Positions 1 to 12,939 of a DNA stretch of 64,000 bases are shown here, one piece after another (the first letter of the stretch is position 1; each line of letters starts with the position of its first letter). The stretch comes from Epiperipatus broadwayi (taxonomy: Eukaryota; Onychophora; Udeonychophora; Euonychophora; Peripatidae): positions 6,828,572-6,892,571 of the forward strand of contig JAQFVV010006238.1 in the NCBI GenBank assembly GCA_028023455.1, given 5' to 3'. The notes beneath the pieces are model-generated. The model searched no databases. It saw only the letters and a list, made by a program, of their open reading frames with translations, and was not told the DNA's origin. Made by a program: the position numbers and the translations under genes.

Positions 1-1790
1 ATCAATCTGGAGTTCTACCAACATCTATTTAACAAAATACATCAACCGTAAGGTCTTTGTATAAAGGAAAATTGTAAATTATGTTTTATTTTATTTTTTA
101 TATCAATTTGTATTTTTTTGTTTTTAATTTTTATCTCATTTTATATTTGGAAAAAGCGATTGCTAATTATATAGAGGGAACAATCCAATATGGGAAAATA
201 TCAAGAGAGTAAGGGAGGAGGTGGGGATAGGTTGAAAAGTTTTTTTTTTTTTTAATAAAATTTAGATTTATTTTCTACTGACAGATGTGAGATAGAAATA
301 TGCACAAACAGTTAAGTGCTTCACTAGACTATTTTACTGTAAGAGATTTATTATTATTATTATTATTATTTTTTAAAAGCCACTGATATAAAATATGTAC
401 CACATGACACGACTAATTATATATATATATGTTACTAATATTTCTTAAGATAAATTGAATAAATGACTAACATTTTTCTTTTAAATAGTATTCTTTATCT
501 TATGTTCTATCATATGCTGTGTTGTGTTATCATTATATTTTTTCACGATTATTATATCTGAGGTTGCAGTTAAATTTACTTGGAGTTGGCAATTTCATTG
601 TGAATTAATCATTTTTTCATTATTATCATAATAAACATAGAAATTGTAAATACATATAGATATCCAAGTAATTTATGGGCATCATTTTTTTTTAAATATT
701 TTTCTTTATTGAGATTTTTTTTTATATATATATTTTTCTATATAGAAATTTTGTTTGCTTTTCTAAATCGTTTAAGAATTTATATTTATGTTTAAATATA
801 TCCTATTTTCGTTTGTAAATAAATATTATGAAGTTTTATAAATTAACAAGATCTCTGTAGTTTTGCTGATCCAGCATTTACATTCAATTAAGCACTTACA
901 TTGCATTTAATGGCCTAGGTTTTTAAACATGCACACATCCACATTATTGTTTAATAAGCATGGGAGAGAACATTAAATACAAGTTATATTTTATTTGATA
1001 GATAGGATGTATTGTTTAGTCATTGATTAAGAGTATGCATAGATACATACCTGTTAAAAGAGTCGAATGCGAATTGTTCCTGAGTTCGAATATCTGAGGC
1101 AACGGTTTTGGAAAAGAGTGGTGAGATGTGAGATGAACTGATTTGGATTGCATGTAGATTTTATGGATTATGCTTATGATGGTTTATTGAAAATGGATGC
1201 AATCATGAGTCAGGTGTTTCATCGTTTTATCTCTAGCATCCTACATGAAGATCCTAGGTCCAACAATAGTTAGATGCGAGCTTGCTCTCTTTCACCTATA
1301 TTCATGGATGAACCGGTTTGTTGCATGGGGCGCTAGCAACTTTGGGATATGGCAGATAAGTGCACCAGCACTTTTAGATTGGAAGTAAGTTGGTATATAT
1401 TATGGAAGAATTAGCTGATTGTCAAAGTTGATCTGTGTGTGTTCAAATGTATTTGCAGACTGGAACATCCGGGTATATATCGGACCATATATATATAATT
1501 AGCGATTGCTAATTATATATATATAGCAAACAACTGTGGGACCATACCGTTACAATATATATACTAATTTTAATTTAAAATATCTTATTAGGCTTTAATT
1601 TGATGATATAAATTAATGTCATTTTTTATTTTGAAGTTGCAAATTCCATGTTCATTTTATTTATTGTTTTCTAAAGCAAAATAATATTATTTTTAGGTTC
1701 CATGTAAATTATGGCAGATTATCCATGTTCTTATGCAACAGTAGTTTTTTTTCTTAGAAATAGTAACTTATCTGGATTGGCCTCTCTCTC
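1..1790. other. Non-coding AT-rich stretch with one less AT-rich island
   Basis: No supportable gene. Positions about 1060-1460 are visibly less AT-rich than the surroundings and could be an old repeat or decayed coding DNA, but every frame has stops and I recognise no family. A perfect small palindrome around a GATT centre (about 1498-1526) has arms AATTAGC/GCTAATT in AT repeats; part of the same motif (AGCGATTGCTAATTATAT) also occurs near 155-172. Functional meaning is not evident. Confidence 0.4.
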
Positions 1791-1796
1791 TCTCTT

Positions 1797-1823
1797 TATA
1801 TATATATATATATATATATATAT
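1797..1823. repeat. (TA)n microsatellite after a short (CT)n run
   Basis: An uninterrupted TA dinucleotide run follows a CTCTCTCT run at about 1781-1795. It is a simple repeat with no associated feature. Confidence 0.9.
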
Positions 1824-3926
1824 GAACATGTTAAAGCTAAACTTGTTATAATTAACCACCAAGTGCTTTCTTCCACTCAGTATATAATTCAGCTAATCCC
1901 TTCTAAATACATTATGCATAATGATTTACTTATAAAATCATCTACTTAAAACTCCACATTTACTAGAAATGGGTCAAATTCCTGTCACTATTTGCAAAAT
2001 TTACAACTACAATTTCTTTCAGCTTTTATATATTTATTTTATGCAATGTCTTGTACAGAGTGATGAATTTTGAACTCAAGGACTATGGGCCTCAGCCTCT
2101 CACTTTTGGAGTTTGAACTTATTACACATTTTTAAGTAATGACCACTTAATATTATTACCTATTATGTTTGGATTAAGTTGGTTTTTTCAATTTGTCATC
2201 TAATATTAATTTTTGCCTACTAAAAAATGTCATCTGTGATATCACACTAATTAAATGAATAAAGTGATATCTTTGGAAGATACAGATAAGAAAATTTTTA
2301 AAAGTATTATTCTTAAAAGTTAAATCAGTCATTCTAACCAAAGGTATCCATATTATATTAAATATAAAAGTCATTATCTCTTTTAAGCTATTTTGTTGAC
2401 ATAGTTGTTTGTGAAAACAAACAGTACACATATGATTGCTTATCATATAAATATGAAAAGTTATAGTTTTCTTATCAGATGAGATTATTTGTTTTTAGAC
2501 CTGTGGTAAATTTTATAACACCTTGTGGTTGTATTTATAATTTTATTAGTATAGGGTTTTAAAGATCAATGGTTTCATCAATAGTGGTCACAATCTATTT
2601 AATTCTCCTCTTTAAAATATCATTATAGAGTCATATTAGTAATTAAAGATCTTCCACACATATCCTTTTGTATTTTGTAAATTAAATACCTTGCATTTGA
2701 ACAGTATCTTTATGTTTCTCTTAAACAAATGCTTATAATACCAGTGCTGTAATAGAAAGTATGTTGGTCTAACAATATTATGGTCTCTAATATTTTTAAT
2801 CATTCTGTCTAATCTTTTAAAGTTGAATTAAATTAGCACCTATAATAAATTTTAATTAGTAAATTCATCAACACATTGATGCCTTTTGTTATCTAAGCTT
2901 CTACACAATTGAAAATGTGACTGGATTTCTCTACAAGCTGCCAGAAGCACCATTTCTAGATCAATATTTCTGCTCCTTAGCAAAATAATGTAGCTATTAT
3001 CCACAAAAATGTTAAGATAGTAGCATATCTAGATCATGAGATATACCATAAAATATATGGTAATACATTTCATCACTCTCATAAATTATTTTCAATGTTC
3101 TTTCTGACATTATCATTAGAAAACTTTCTTGCTATAATAAGCATCATTGTCATACACAATTTGAATCATTTCAAACATTACACCAGCAGTTTCACTCAAT
3201 TAAAAAAAGTTGATGCTATCACATTGTTCCATCATGTGTTAAATTATGAAACATACTGTCCCATTTAATGTCATGATTTGTGACACAGATATACCAATGC
3301 TTTAAAATTTTTGTGATAAATAGTTGATGTCATTATGTCATCTGATGATTCAGATATTGCACTGTGGAAATGTTGAAGAGAGAACCAATTAGCAATCATT
3401 TTTTACTAGGATACATTGTTATATATTTAATCATGAGGGTTTGAATCATTATTGATGATGAAGATGCTCTATTTGCCATCAATTTAGGTGGCTTTAACAT
3501 TTATAGACATAGTTCATATTTATTCTGAATGAGATAGTTTTCCATTTTGTTTCTAAAAACTGTAATGTCTATTTCCACACCTACAAACTGTTTATTTAAG
3601 CCTGTACTGGCTTTAATTATCTTTCTAAGTGCATTACTGTGTGCTGGAAGAATTTCTGCTTGCAAACTGTAAGCTTGAGCTTATATCTTATTACTCAGCT
3701 AAATATTAGACCACTAAAAACATTTTCAAAAAGAATGTAATGCAGAAATTTATTCTCAATGTATTCTGCAGATTATCTATGGTCAAAAGTTTATCCAAAT
3801 TTTAAAATCTTTGTGAATATTCTCTAGATTTATCTTGTCAAAATTCTAACTAGATTTTAAAATCCGTGTCTATGATTCTGGTTAAAATTTTTATTTAATC
3901 CTTTTCCATGAAATATTTTTGTTTAT
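1824..3926. other. Unassigned AT-rich non-coding DNA
   Basis: Read on both strands. The longest open frame (2174-2446, minus, 90 codons) has the composition expected of random AT-rich DNA, rich in F, I, N and K, with no motif. I see no gene, RNA or defined repeat. Confidence 0.5.
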
Positions 3927-4164
3927 TGCTTATAATAACTCCTCTCATATACACTTTAAGTGTAAAAACATTTTTAATAAAACTTCATTATTTTCCTGAC
4001 AGTTTTGACTGTCCAGTAGTCTTCATCAGAACATTCTCAATTTCCTCAACCTTTTAAATAACTGATGAAGAGTGCTGGACAGTTGAAACTGTCAGGAAAA
4101 TAAAAAAGTTTTATTAAAATTTTTTTTTGCATTAAAGTGTATATGAGAGGAGTTATTATAAGCA
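3927..4164. mobile_element. Foldback (MITE-like) hairpin element, ~238 bp
   Basis: The two halves are near-complementary inverted arms of about 100 bp. The left arm begins TGCTTATAATAACTCC and the right arm ends GGAGTTATTATAAGCA, an exact match. Further in, TCCTGACAGTTTTGACTGTCC on the left pairs with GGACAGTTGAAACTGTCAGGA on the right, and TCTTCATCA pairs with TGATGAAGA around a short centre. This architecture is typical of non-autonomous DNA transposons. There is no coding capacity. The superfamily cannot be assigned because no target duplication stands out. Confidence 0.8.
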
Positions 4165-5031
4165 GTATATATATGAAAATATGAAGAAATGCAAAGAAAG
4201 TAAAAAAAAAGAATATGAAATATTCCTGCTAAACAGTAACCATTATTTGGATTTAAGTTTAATTTTGATACAACTTGTTTTTTTGCAATAGGTATCCAAA
4301 CAATTTGATGTTTTCAGTCCACTTATTTTTATGTAAACAATTTATTTCAGACTATCACTACAAAATAAATAAGTAAATGGTTTATTACTTGGAATTTCAT
4401 AAAAAGTTATTCAGCAGAAATGACAGAGCTATGTATCAATTAAAGGATTTTAAGCTCCAAGATCTTTTCCTCTATCAATGTATTAAACCACGTAATCATA
4501 GAATGTCAGATGCTGGGACTCTAGGTCCTGGATCATGCCAAAACTGTGACTACTGTTTCTTGAATTCTTATGAACTTCTGAGCAATAAATTGAGTCCTAT
4601 ACAAGAACCATTAAAGTAGATTTTGATTCTTATCATCCATCTTTAATACTTTTTATTGACAATTTATTCTAGATTTTAATTTGATAAAAAATATATATTT
4701 TAAAAAAGGATTGTTTTAATACATACATAAATGCATTGGGATTTCTTTTAAAAAGCACCGTGCATAAGATAAAGTATTCTAAGTGGTTTACTAACTGGAC
4801 AATTATATAAGCCATCCAAAAGTTATTAGCTGTAATCTTTGCAATAATATAATTATAAATAAATATATTACAATCCTTATATGTTATTTTCTAATCAATA
4901 GTAACTGTGTTTAGATCTTGTTGTCCGATATAATGTGCAACATGTTACTATAATCAATTAATATCAAAAAAATATATAAATATCTTTATAATAAATTAAG
5001 TTTGATATCTGGTCGTTCCATAATATATGTA
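4165..5031. other. AT-rich DNA with an unassigned 80-codon frame
   Basis: A plus-strand frame at 4377-4619 starts with ATG and contains a C-x2-C-x2-C cluster near its middle (CQNCDYC). It has no recognisable domain, no Kozak or splice context I can defend, and no neighbour. It is most likely chance, and I do not call it a gene. Confidence 0.4.
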
Positions 5032-5210
5032 ATATACAAATCAATATATATATATCAAAATACAGTAAAATTTACATAAATTATATTTTTAGAAGTATTT
5101 TCGACTATGCGTTTTGTAGTCTTTATGTATAGTCGAAAGTACTTCTAAAAATAATATAATTTATGTAAATTTTACTGTATTTTGATATATATACATATTG
5201 ATTTGTATAT
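5032..5210. mobile_element. Near-perfect 180-bp hairpin
   Basis: Arms of about 77-80 bp (5032-5108 and 5129-5210) are almost exact reverse complements, running from ATATACAAATCAATATAT in the left arm inward to TCGACTAT. The loop is only about 20 nt (GCGTTTTGTAGTCTTTATGT). The low arm divergence suggests a recent or conserved palindrome. It could be a MITE or an insertion generated by foldback. A transcript of either strand would form a very stable stem. Confidence 0.8.
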
Positions 5211-5749
5211 TAAATATCTTTATAATTATAAGTGCTTGCTATTAGCGATAATGTTGTCTTTTTACTAATAAGTTTTATGTTGTCTTTTTTACAGAAAAAA
5301 TGTGACATTTACAACAAATATACATTTATTAAAAATCATTTGTTTTTTAGATTAAAACAAAGGTTGCTTGAGTTTAAAAAGAAATAAAAGTTTATGAAAG
5401 AGAGTAAAGAAAAAATATCTTAGATATTTTATTTTTATGAAATCAGTTCAGACCATAAGATTGTGCTTGAACTGGATAAGATTGTCTTCTTTGAAAAGAA
5501 TGAAAAGTATAACATAATTAAAGAATCTTTTTAATAAAGATTTATGATATGGAAACTATTCATTTATTTAAAAGGTATTTTGATATCAAAGCTAATCAAA
5601 ATGTGAGTTAAAATTATAAAAGGATAGCATATGTTTGGTTCTGTTATTTCACATTTGAAAAATCTGCCTTGTAAGAAAACCACAGGTGAATTGGATTTGT
5701 AATTCAATTTTGGCTAATAATTTAATTGTGAATTGGTATATTTAGTTTA

Positions 5750-5755
<6 letters not shown>

Positions 5756-5792
<37 letters not shown>

Positions 5793-5798
5793 ATATAT
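5756..5798. repeat. (TA)n microsatellite with a GTAC interruption
   Basis: A pure TA run of over 30 bp is interrupted by GTAC, then the run resumes and abuts the foldback element to its right. Confidence 0.9.
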
Positions 5799-6135
5799 AT
5801 ATTAAACTGCACATCACATGATCACCATATATTAAACTGCACATCACATGATCACCATTTCTTATGCTTGCTTACAAGGTTATTAAAACAGGCAAAACTT
5901 TCTATGCAATGGTGCCACTCAGTGCAAGCCTGAGTAATCAATGGATGCCAAAAGGCTTAAGCATAAAATCCCCATCTAGTGCCTACTCATCCAATATTCC
6001 CAGACTAGTTTTTAACTTGTGACTTTCATCAGTGAGGAGCATAAGATCTAGGTGCAGTGTTCTCAGATGTTACTCTGATTTGCACTTAGTGGCACTACTG
6101 TATGGAGAGTTTTGCCTGTTTTAATATATTAAACT
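5799..6135. mobile_element. Foldback family FB1, copy A
   Basis: An inverted-arm element shared with copies at about 27.3, 47.6 and 55.6 kb. The left arm contains AAACAGGCAAAACTTTCTAT and a GTGCCACTCAGTGCAAGCC block. The right arm carries the reverse complement (GCACTTAGTGGCACTACTGT, then GAGAGTTTTGCCTGTTTT). A 30-bp piece (ATATTAAACTGC...ATCACCAT) is directly duplicated at 5799-5828 and 5829-5858, a local tandem duplication of the left end. It has no coding capacity and is likely a non-autonomous DNA transposon; the family name is mine. Confidence 0.8.
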
Positions 6136-6180
6136 ATTTTGAACATTTGATTTTATTTGAAAGAACAGAGATAGTATGTA

Positions 6181-6406
6181 ATTTAAACAGTAAGGATTTT
6201 CATCCTAACATGCACTGTACTGTTTTTTTACATCTCAATGATGTCTTGATGAGTATTGAGATAAGATAGCTATTCTTATCTTTTCAAAAGTCTCTATCTT
6301 ATGACTTAATTTGAGAGTTTCCTCAATACTTAATAAGATATCATAGAGATATTATAGAAAATGGTACAGCACATGTGTTAGGATGAAAAAATCTTAATGT
6401 TTAAAT
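6181..6406. mobile_element. Inverted-repeat element, ~226 bp
   Basis: The left end ATTTAAACAGTAAGGATTTT followed by CATCCTAACATG matches the right end CATGTGTTAGGATG followed by AAAAAATCTTAATGTTTAAAT, reversed and complemented with few differences. Inner segments also pair (GAGATAAGATAGCTATTCTT region with AATAAGATATCATAGAGATA region). It is MITE-like and non-coding. Confidence 0.7.
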
Positions 6407-9400
6407 TAAACTATTTTTAATAAAAGCACATTGCCCAAATTTAATTTTAGGATCAATTTTATCTATTAGGTTTTTATCTAAATATTAATTAAAATTATCC
6501 ATTAATTATCCCTGCTAACACTGTGAAAAGTCCATTATTCTCTCTGGAGACACTTTTTGTAATTTTTTAACATTTGATTTTTACTATTACACTGTTATTC
6601 TACATCAGAATTTAATAAATCGGTCTTAATGTGGTAGAAATATATGATTACAAATGAAAAACATTCTTAATTTTATATTTGAACTTTGCAAAGATTGAAA
6701 AAAATGAGTTTGTAATTAGAACAAATGATGTTTTGTTCTTTAACAGTCAGCCTTGTTCTTTCTGCAATATTTTATATAAAGATGTTAGAATGTCATTTCT
6801 AATGCTGAAACATTACATAAACTCTCAAGTAATACATTATTCAATTTTTTGTTATGCATGGCTTGGCATGGTGATAGAGTAGTAAGATTAAAGTTCAAAG
6901 ATTGTGATTTAACTCTATAACTTCTAGTGTTCAAAATTTTTGTGAATAACCAATAAAAACATCACTTTATTAATAGTAGAGCTCTCCAAACACCACATTT
7001 TTGATATCCATTATATTCTGTGCATTTTTGTGCAGTGGTCAAGTGATTGGCTCAAGAACTAAAGATTATTGGCTCAAAACACAATCTGATGCTTATGACT
7101 GAGTAACTGATTATTTTTATTTATTTTAATTTTACTATAATATTGAAATAGTTGGAAGCATTTAGTTGTCATATTGTTATACAAATTGGTCTATGCTTTC
7201 AGTACATTAAGAAATAATACCTTATATTCAGAAATAATTCTGCTGGAAGAAATAAGGAGTTTCATGCCAACTTACTCATTAATTGCATAAAAAAATAACT
7301 TCAACACAAAATAGGATAGTGAATGAAATTTTAAATATTTTGAGCATATTTACAAAATTTTATTATGCACTTAGAATCATTTTTATTTAATTTGTAAAGA
7401 AACTGAAATTTATAAAAATAGCTTCAAATAAGAATAAATGCTACTTTTTAAAAAAAAAAAAACAATACTTTTTGCATATAATCAAGAAAAAACCCCTTAT
7501 AATCAGTTGCTATAAAGAAAATTATAACAGTTATCATGAAACCTTGAATTGGTATACTTATTCTAATGTCCACAGTGTAGTTTACTATTTATAGATTCTG
7601 TTTTTTAAAACTTGGTAAAAAAATCTGTTAACACAATTCTCTGATTGTATGTTTTATGATTAAAATTATTTTAAAAAAATTTCTGATTATAACCTGTAAA
7701 AAAATATTTAAAATTTGTTTTAACTATAAAATGCTGCACTGAAAATACAACTTGTGTTATAAATGAAAGTTTACAGTAGGGACATTTAACACTAATCTGT
7801 AAAAATAAAAATCTAATAAAGATATTTTTAAAAAATAAAATTGAAGCAGGAAAAATATTGAAAGAATTTAAAATAATATAAGTTTGTTAGAAACTTAGCA
7901 TAAAATGCCACAAAATGATAGCATTTTTTTAATATGAATATTCATATAGTAAAAAATTTAATAAAAAATACTTAATCTTTATTAAATTCAAATTTAAGAA
8001 AAGCTCTTGTTAATAGTTCTTTTAAAAGTATTACTTAATATGGAACAGAAACAAAGACTATTAGAAGAATCAATAAAATAACTAGAAAATTTGAAGATGT
8101 AGACATATTTAAAAGAATGAAGATAATGTCAGAAATTCAGGAAATCATACAGAACATATGATTCATGTGATGAAAAATTCTATAGATGCACATTTTCTCA
8201 CTAAATTAATATTCAAACAATGATGACCAAATTTTATAGGTTGTAGTTATTAATTTTATTCATCTAATTCAAATTATTGGCTTCATTTTTTATCACCTTA
8301 TAATCCTAAATATTACAATAATTTTATCAAATATTATACAATTAGTCTTATGCAGCACTTAAGATATTATATTAATTAATTAAAATTTAATAATGAAATA
8401 TATCATACAATTTTTTAAATTGTAGTGCTATATTTTAAATTGAAACTTAGGTTAAATAATTTTTTTATATATAAATGACTTTGTCTTCTGTGGTAAAATA
8501 AAATTATTTTAGCTTAGTTATTATTAAAAAAACATTTTAGAAATGACAAAAATATATTAAAACAATGAAATAATTTAAAAAGTATTTATATAATGTAAAC
8601 AATTCTTGCTGTAGATCAATAAAAAAAATGTTAAATCAACAAACCACTGACATTAAAATGTTGGCTATTGGATATCATAATAAACATTTCAGGCATTTTT
8701 TGTTGTTCATCTAACATTTTTCTGTCATTTTGTAAAAGTTTTATTACTAATTCAGTTTCCTAATATTTTATTTGCACAAGGATGCTGATAAAGAAAAATT
8801 ATTATACTTGTATTCTATGTAATGATTTAGCTATAATACGGAAAGACAAGATAAAAAAATAATATGAATGTCTGAGAAAGAAATCCATTTTAAAGCTAAA
8901 ATGGGGTAAAACTGTCAAGATCTAAATTCTGAATATAGTATGCCTTTTTAAAATAAAAAAAAGCTGAAACAAAAATACATAAAGGGTGGGAAAAAAATTA
9001 CCACATTAAACAATATATCACAAACAAATAGAAACTTATAAATGTGGATTAATGAAAAGTAAGTGGTAGATAATAGCATAGATATAACTTATTTTTATTA
9101 GTTTCCAAAGATCAATTTTAGATGTCAGTGAAATATATAAAAGTTGAATATAAATTTTATGTATATTTCCATTTTTGATTTTATATTATAGTTTCATTGT
9201 CTAAATAGTTGTGTGGGGTGATAGCTTTGCTCTTGAGTGAAGGTCTGGAACAGACTAGTCTAAGTATATGCTCTTCAATGTATCGATAACAAACATACCA
9301 TTTCAAAATGTATTTTTAGAGCAAATTACGTTCATTATATAGAACTCCACTGTATAAGAATAGTAACAAAATTATTGAAATATATAAAAAGTGAATAATA

Positions 9401-12089
9401 GTTATTTATTTTTAAAAATGAATTATTCTGAGATTAGAAGATTATGAAAATGTGTTGAAAAGATTGTGAAAGATAAAAGAAAGAGATGAAGGGGGGGGGG
9501 GAGATAAATGATTCTTAAAAGTGGAGTTATTGTTCTAAAAATAAGATAAAAAAAAAAACAGAGAAAATTGATCTGGTTTGGTGTGTAAAACCTGTCTTTC
9601 AACGGACAACTGATGATGATTAATAGTATTTCTTAAAAATAACTTAAATATAAATTATTTGTACGTTTAGTTACAATTGCTTTTGAATTTTCGTGAATAA
9701 TTTGACACTCATAATGAAGACGGAATAATTCATATTTAATTTTTTTATTCTTGACTTGAATTACATCAAGTTATATATTCATTTCATGTTTTCGCTTAGT
9801 TAATCTTATTTATAAAATTCAATAATTTATTATTTTTAACTAAATTCTCTGAAGTAGGGGCAATGGAAAATAATCAATATTATTAATTGTACTTTCTAAA
9901 AATAAACTATTTGCAATGAAAATAAATCAATATTTTCTCCAGTTGCATTCAATAATTTTTTGGAAAAGTCATTCAGTATTTAATTTTAAAAATAGTTTTT
10001 TCTTTTAATTTTTTAAAAGTAAGTGGTTTGTTATTTGTACATATCTTTCTTTTCCACCTGCATGAAGTAGGATGGAATGGAAAGATATGTGTTAGAATAG
10101 GAACAATCGAATAATAATGCTTGATTTTTATCACTAATATTATAATTTATTAAAAAAATATTTTATATAAAATTTATCATCATCATCTTTATTATTATTA
10201 TTATTATTATTAATATTATTATTAGAAGCGAATATATAGATTCATGGTGATCATATTAATTGCATATCTCCAGAAATTTTTTTTTTTTTAATTTTTAGAA
10301 TGCTTAAAGGAATTTTTACTGATATCCATCCATCTCGTTGTTATTTTTTAATAAATTAGCCTCATGATATTACAAAATAGAACAATATTAATGCGATCAT
10401 GAATACTTCAAGAGAATGATCCATATCTTTGTCTGTCTTGCTATATATGACCTTATTGAACATCTTCACAACTATTATTAATTCAGCAGGATTAATTTTA
10501 TTTAATATCAAGATTCTGTTTTCATATCCATAAAACATCACAGCATAAACAATTCAGTTTTTTAAAAAAATATTTTTTTATTAAACAAACAGATATTTTT
10601 AGATAGCTTGACTTTATAAAAGGAGTAGAGATTTTAATCAGGAGATAGATTTATTATTAGTTCTATTAAAATCTTTTAATTCTGTCATGAGATTCATTTG
10701 ACAAACATTATGAATGTGCTTTTTAGGTCATGCATGGACATTAAACTTGAATTTGATTTATAAAGTGGATGAGCATCATAATCATGGGTGGCCTTGAGTC
10801 TGTCAATAAGTCAATGAACATCTTGAAAGATCATTTGAAAAAAGACATTTGTATGAAACATCACAAGAAGTCCAGTTTGTAAGAGATTTTTGATTGAGGA
10901 TCCAAAAAGAGGTTTTTTATTTGAGACAAATTTTAGATGATGAAACTATAACTTGAATTAGTGGTAACTTTGATTTTACCACACATACTTTAAATATATG
11001 AATAAAGTTATCTGAAAATAGGTTAATGGCTCCCAAATTGCATTTTTCACCTGACTCTTTAACTGATCTGATTTACAATCCAGTATGAGGTTGTAATTTC
11101 AGTCAGCTGAATAATAGTGGTTTAGACAGAAATGTATCTTGGTAATCATTTATCTTTCTCGTCTGTCTTTGTTCATGTGTTTAAAATGAATGCTAAAGTA
11201 AAAGTTAAAATACATCTAATATATAATACATGGAGAAAAGATGGAGCTGGATTAAATATACTATATAGTTGTATTTACTACAAGATATATTAATATTTAA
11301 GTGAGTTTAGGGCTCGAATGTGAGTCAAAAACAATATGCTAATCACTTCTCTAATGAACAATTAATAATAATTAACAACATATTTATCTAAAGATATTGT
11401 CAAATGTGTGAATGGAAGGACATATAAATTGTAATTTTTAATATATCTTTATTAAAATATAATTATAAGTTATCATTCATTAAATAGAAAGGTGTAATGA
11501 CTATAATATTATAAATGATTGGTCAATACTCTTTTTCAGTTATAATTAAGTCAATACTATTTATTTTCTTTAGTTTAACCTTTCTTTTTATTTTAATAAT
11601 TATTATATAATAGAATAAATTATATATATATATATTGTTTTATTAAATGTAGATTATATATATGTAAGTACGTGAACATTTTATTTATAAATTTAACACA
11701 TTTGCCATTTCTTAAATAAGATATATGCTAATTATAATTACTGTTAACGCAAATAAGAATATTAGGGGAAATTGAACAAGAGCAAAAAGGTATTAGTTGT
11801 AAGGTTATCTTATTTCAGTGGTAAAATATGACTCATGCAAGTAATATAATCATCGGAGAAGTTGTTCAATTCAATTTTCCATACTCTTAATGAAATACTG
11901 CGAAAGTTCTAATTTTGGGTAATTACTAGTTAGACTATCATTATGTCCATTTTTCAATTATAGTGATGAGAAAGTGGCTAAAAGAAATAAAAATATCTGC
12001 ATAATATCTTAGAAGTTGTAATATCATGAGTCAGTTGTGACTGCATTTTAAGTAAGTTCTGTATTTAAAGGTCATTTCAATTACTTGTT
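6407..12089. other. Unassigned AT-rich non-coding DNA
   Basis: No gene, RNA or well-bounded repeat recognised over this long stretch. It has simple runs only: a G run at about 9491-9501, ATT runs at about 10188-10222, and short A or T tracts. The plus-strand frame at 6679-6882 is featureless. A short imperfect palindrome at about 10039-10088 (CATATCTTTCTTTTCC against GGAATGGAAAGATATG) is the only small structure noted. Confidence 0.45.
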
Positions 12090-12100
12090 TGGCAATATAT

Positions 12101-12395
12101 CTTTACGTTGTATAATATTTACAAAGTATATACGTCAATGACATAATACTGGAAAAAAAAATCAATACATTGATATTTTATAAATTTTCTCTCACTCTTG
12201 TGAACATAGGCATGCATGCGTGCGCACACAAATTATTCCAAATATTTATTTGATATAGTATTTTTCTGCTTGTATAATATTTGCGAAGTATATATGTCAA
12301 TAGCATAATATTGCAAAAAAAATCAACACAATGATATTTTATAAGTTGTCTCTCGTTCTTGCGAACATACAGACATGCGCACGCACACACATAGA
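12101..12395. repeat. Two-unit direct duplication, period about 161 bp
   Basis: Units at about 12101-12231 and 12262-12395 share the order TTGTATAATATTT, AAGTATATA, GTCAAT, GATATTTTATAA, TCTCTC, GAACATA, then a GCATGCGTGCGCACACA-type CpG/CA tail. They differ by scattered substitutions, so the duplication is not new. A 70-codon minus-strand frame (12178-12390) merely spans it. Confidence 0.75.
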
Positions 12396-12659
12396 TTCAT
12401 ATATATATACAATTAATGCAAATATGAGAAAAACGTATAGTTTAGTTAAAAAACTGAAAATACAAATATAATCTAATTTTTTAATGTCATAATTATTGTA
12501 AGGAAAAAGTTTAATAAAAGAGAGATATCACATGATTTTTATTATATATATATTGATTATAACGATAGAAAAGTGACACAAATCTAAAATGTTTAAAATA
12601 TTAAATGCATTAAAATGTAATATTTTATTTTATTTAAAAGTTTATTATTTAAAATATAT

Positions 12660-12790
12660 ATATAACTGTGTGATCAGGTGAGTCAGCAATATGAAATGGC
12701 ACGGAGAGTTGAGGGTTGTGTGAAAGTCTGAGTTCGAATCCCTTATATTATATGTGCTGATGTGTGTAAGCCTGTACAGTGTATTAAGTT
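12660..12790 (+). repeat. tRNA-like SINE head (degenerate)
   Basis: A B-box-like motif GAGTTCGAATCCCTT lies at about 12730, with a weak A-box-like segment some 60 bp upstream. An AT-rich tail ending in an A run (about 12820) follows. The layout matches a tRNA-derived SINE, but no cloverleaf can be drawn with confidence. Confidence 0.5.
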
Positions 12791-12939
12791 TCATTTTAAT
12801 TAAAGAAAAATAATATAATTTAAAAAAAAAAGGTTATTAAAAAACATAATTCACAAGTTATCAATAAAAAAATGGCAACATATCTAACTAGTATAATATA
12901 AATATTTTTAGTTTTTTAATTTTATGAAAAATGATATAA

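Noticed and set aside
2174-2446. 90-codon minus-strand frame
   Set aside because: Composition is that of random AT-rich DNA; no motif or context.
4377-4619. 80-codon frame with a cysteine cluster
   Set aside because: No domain, partner exon or conservation visible; three cysteines in a row of spacing can arise by chance in a short frame.
5032-5210. A microRNA precursor call
   Set aside because: The arms are far longer and more perfect than typical precursors; there is no evidence of processing, so it is kept as a hairpin repeat.
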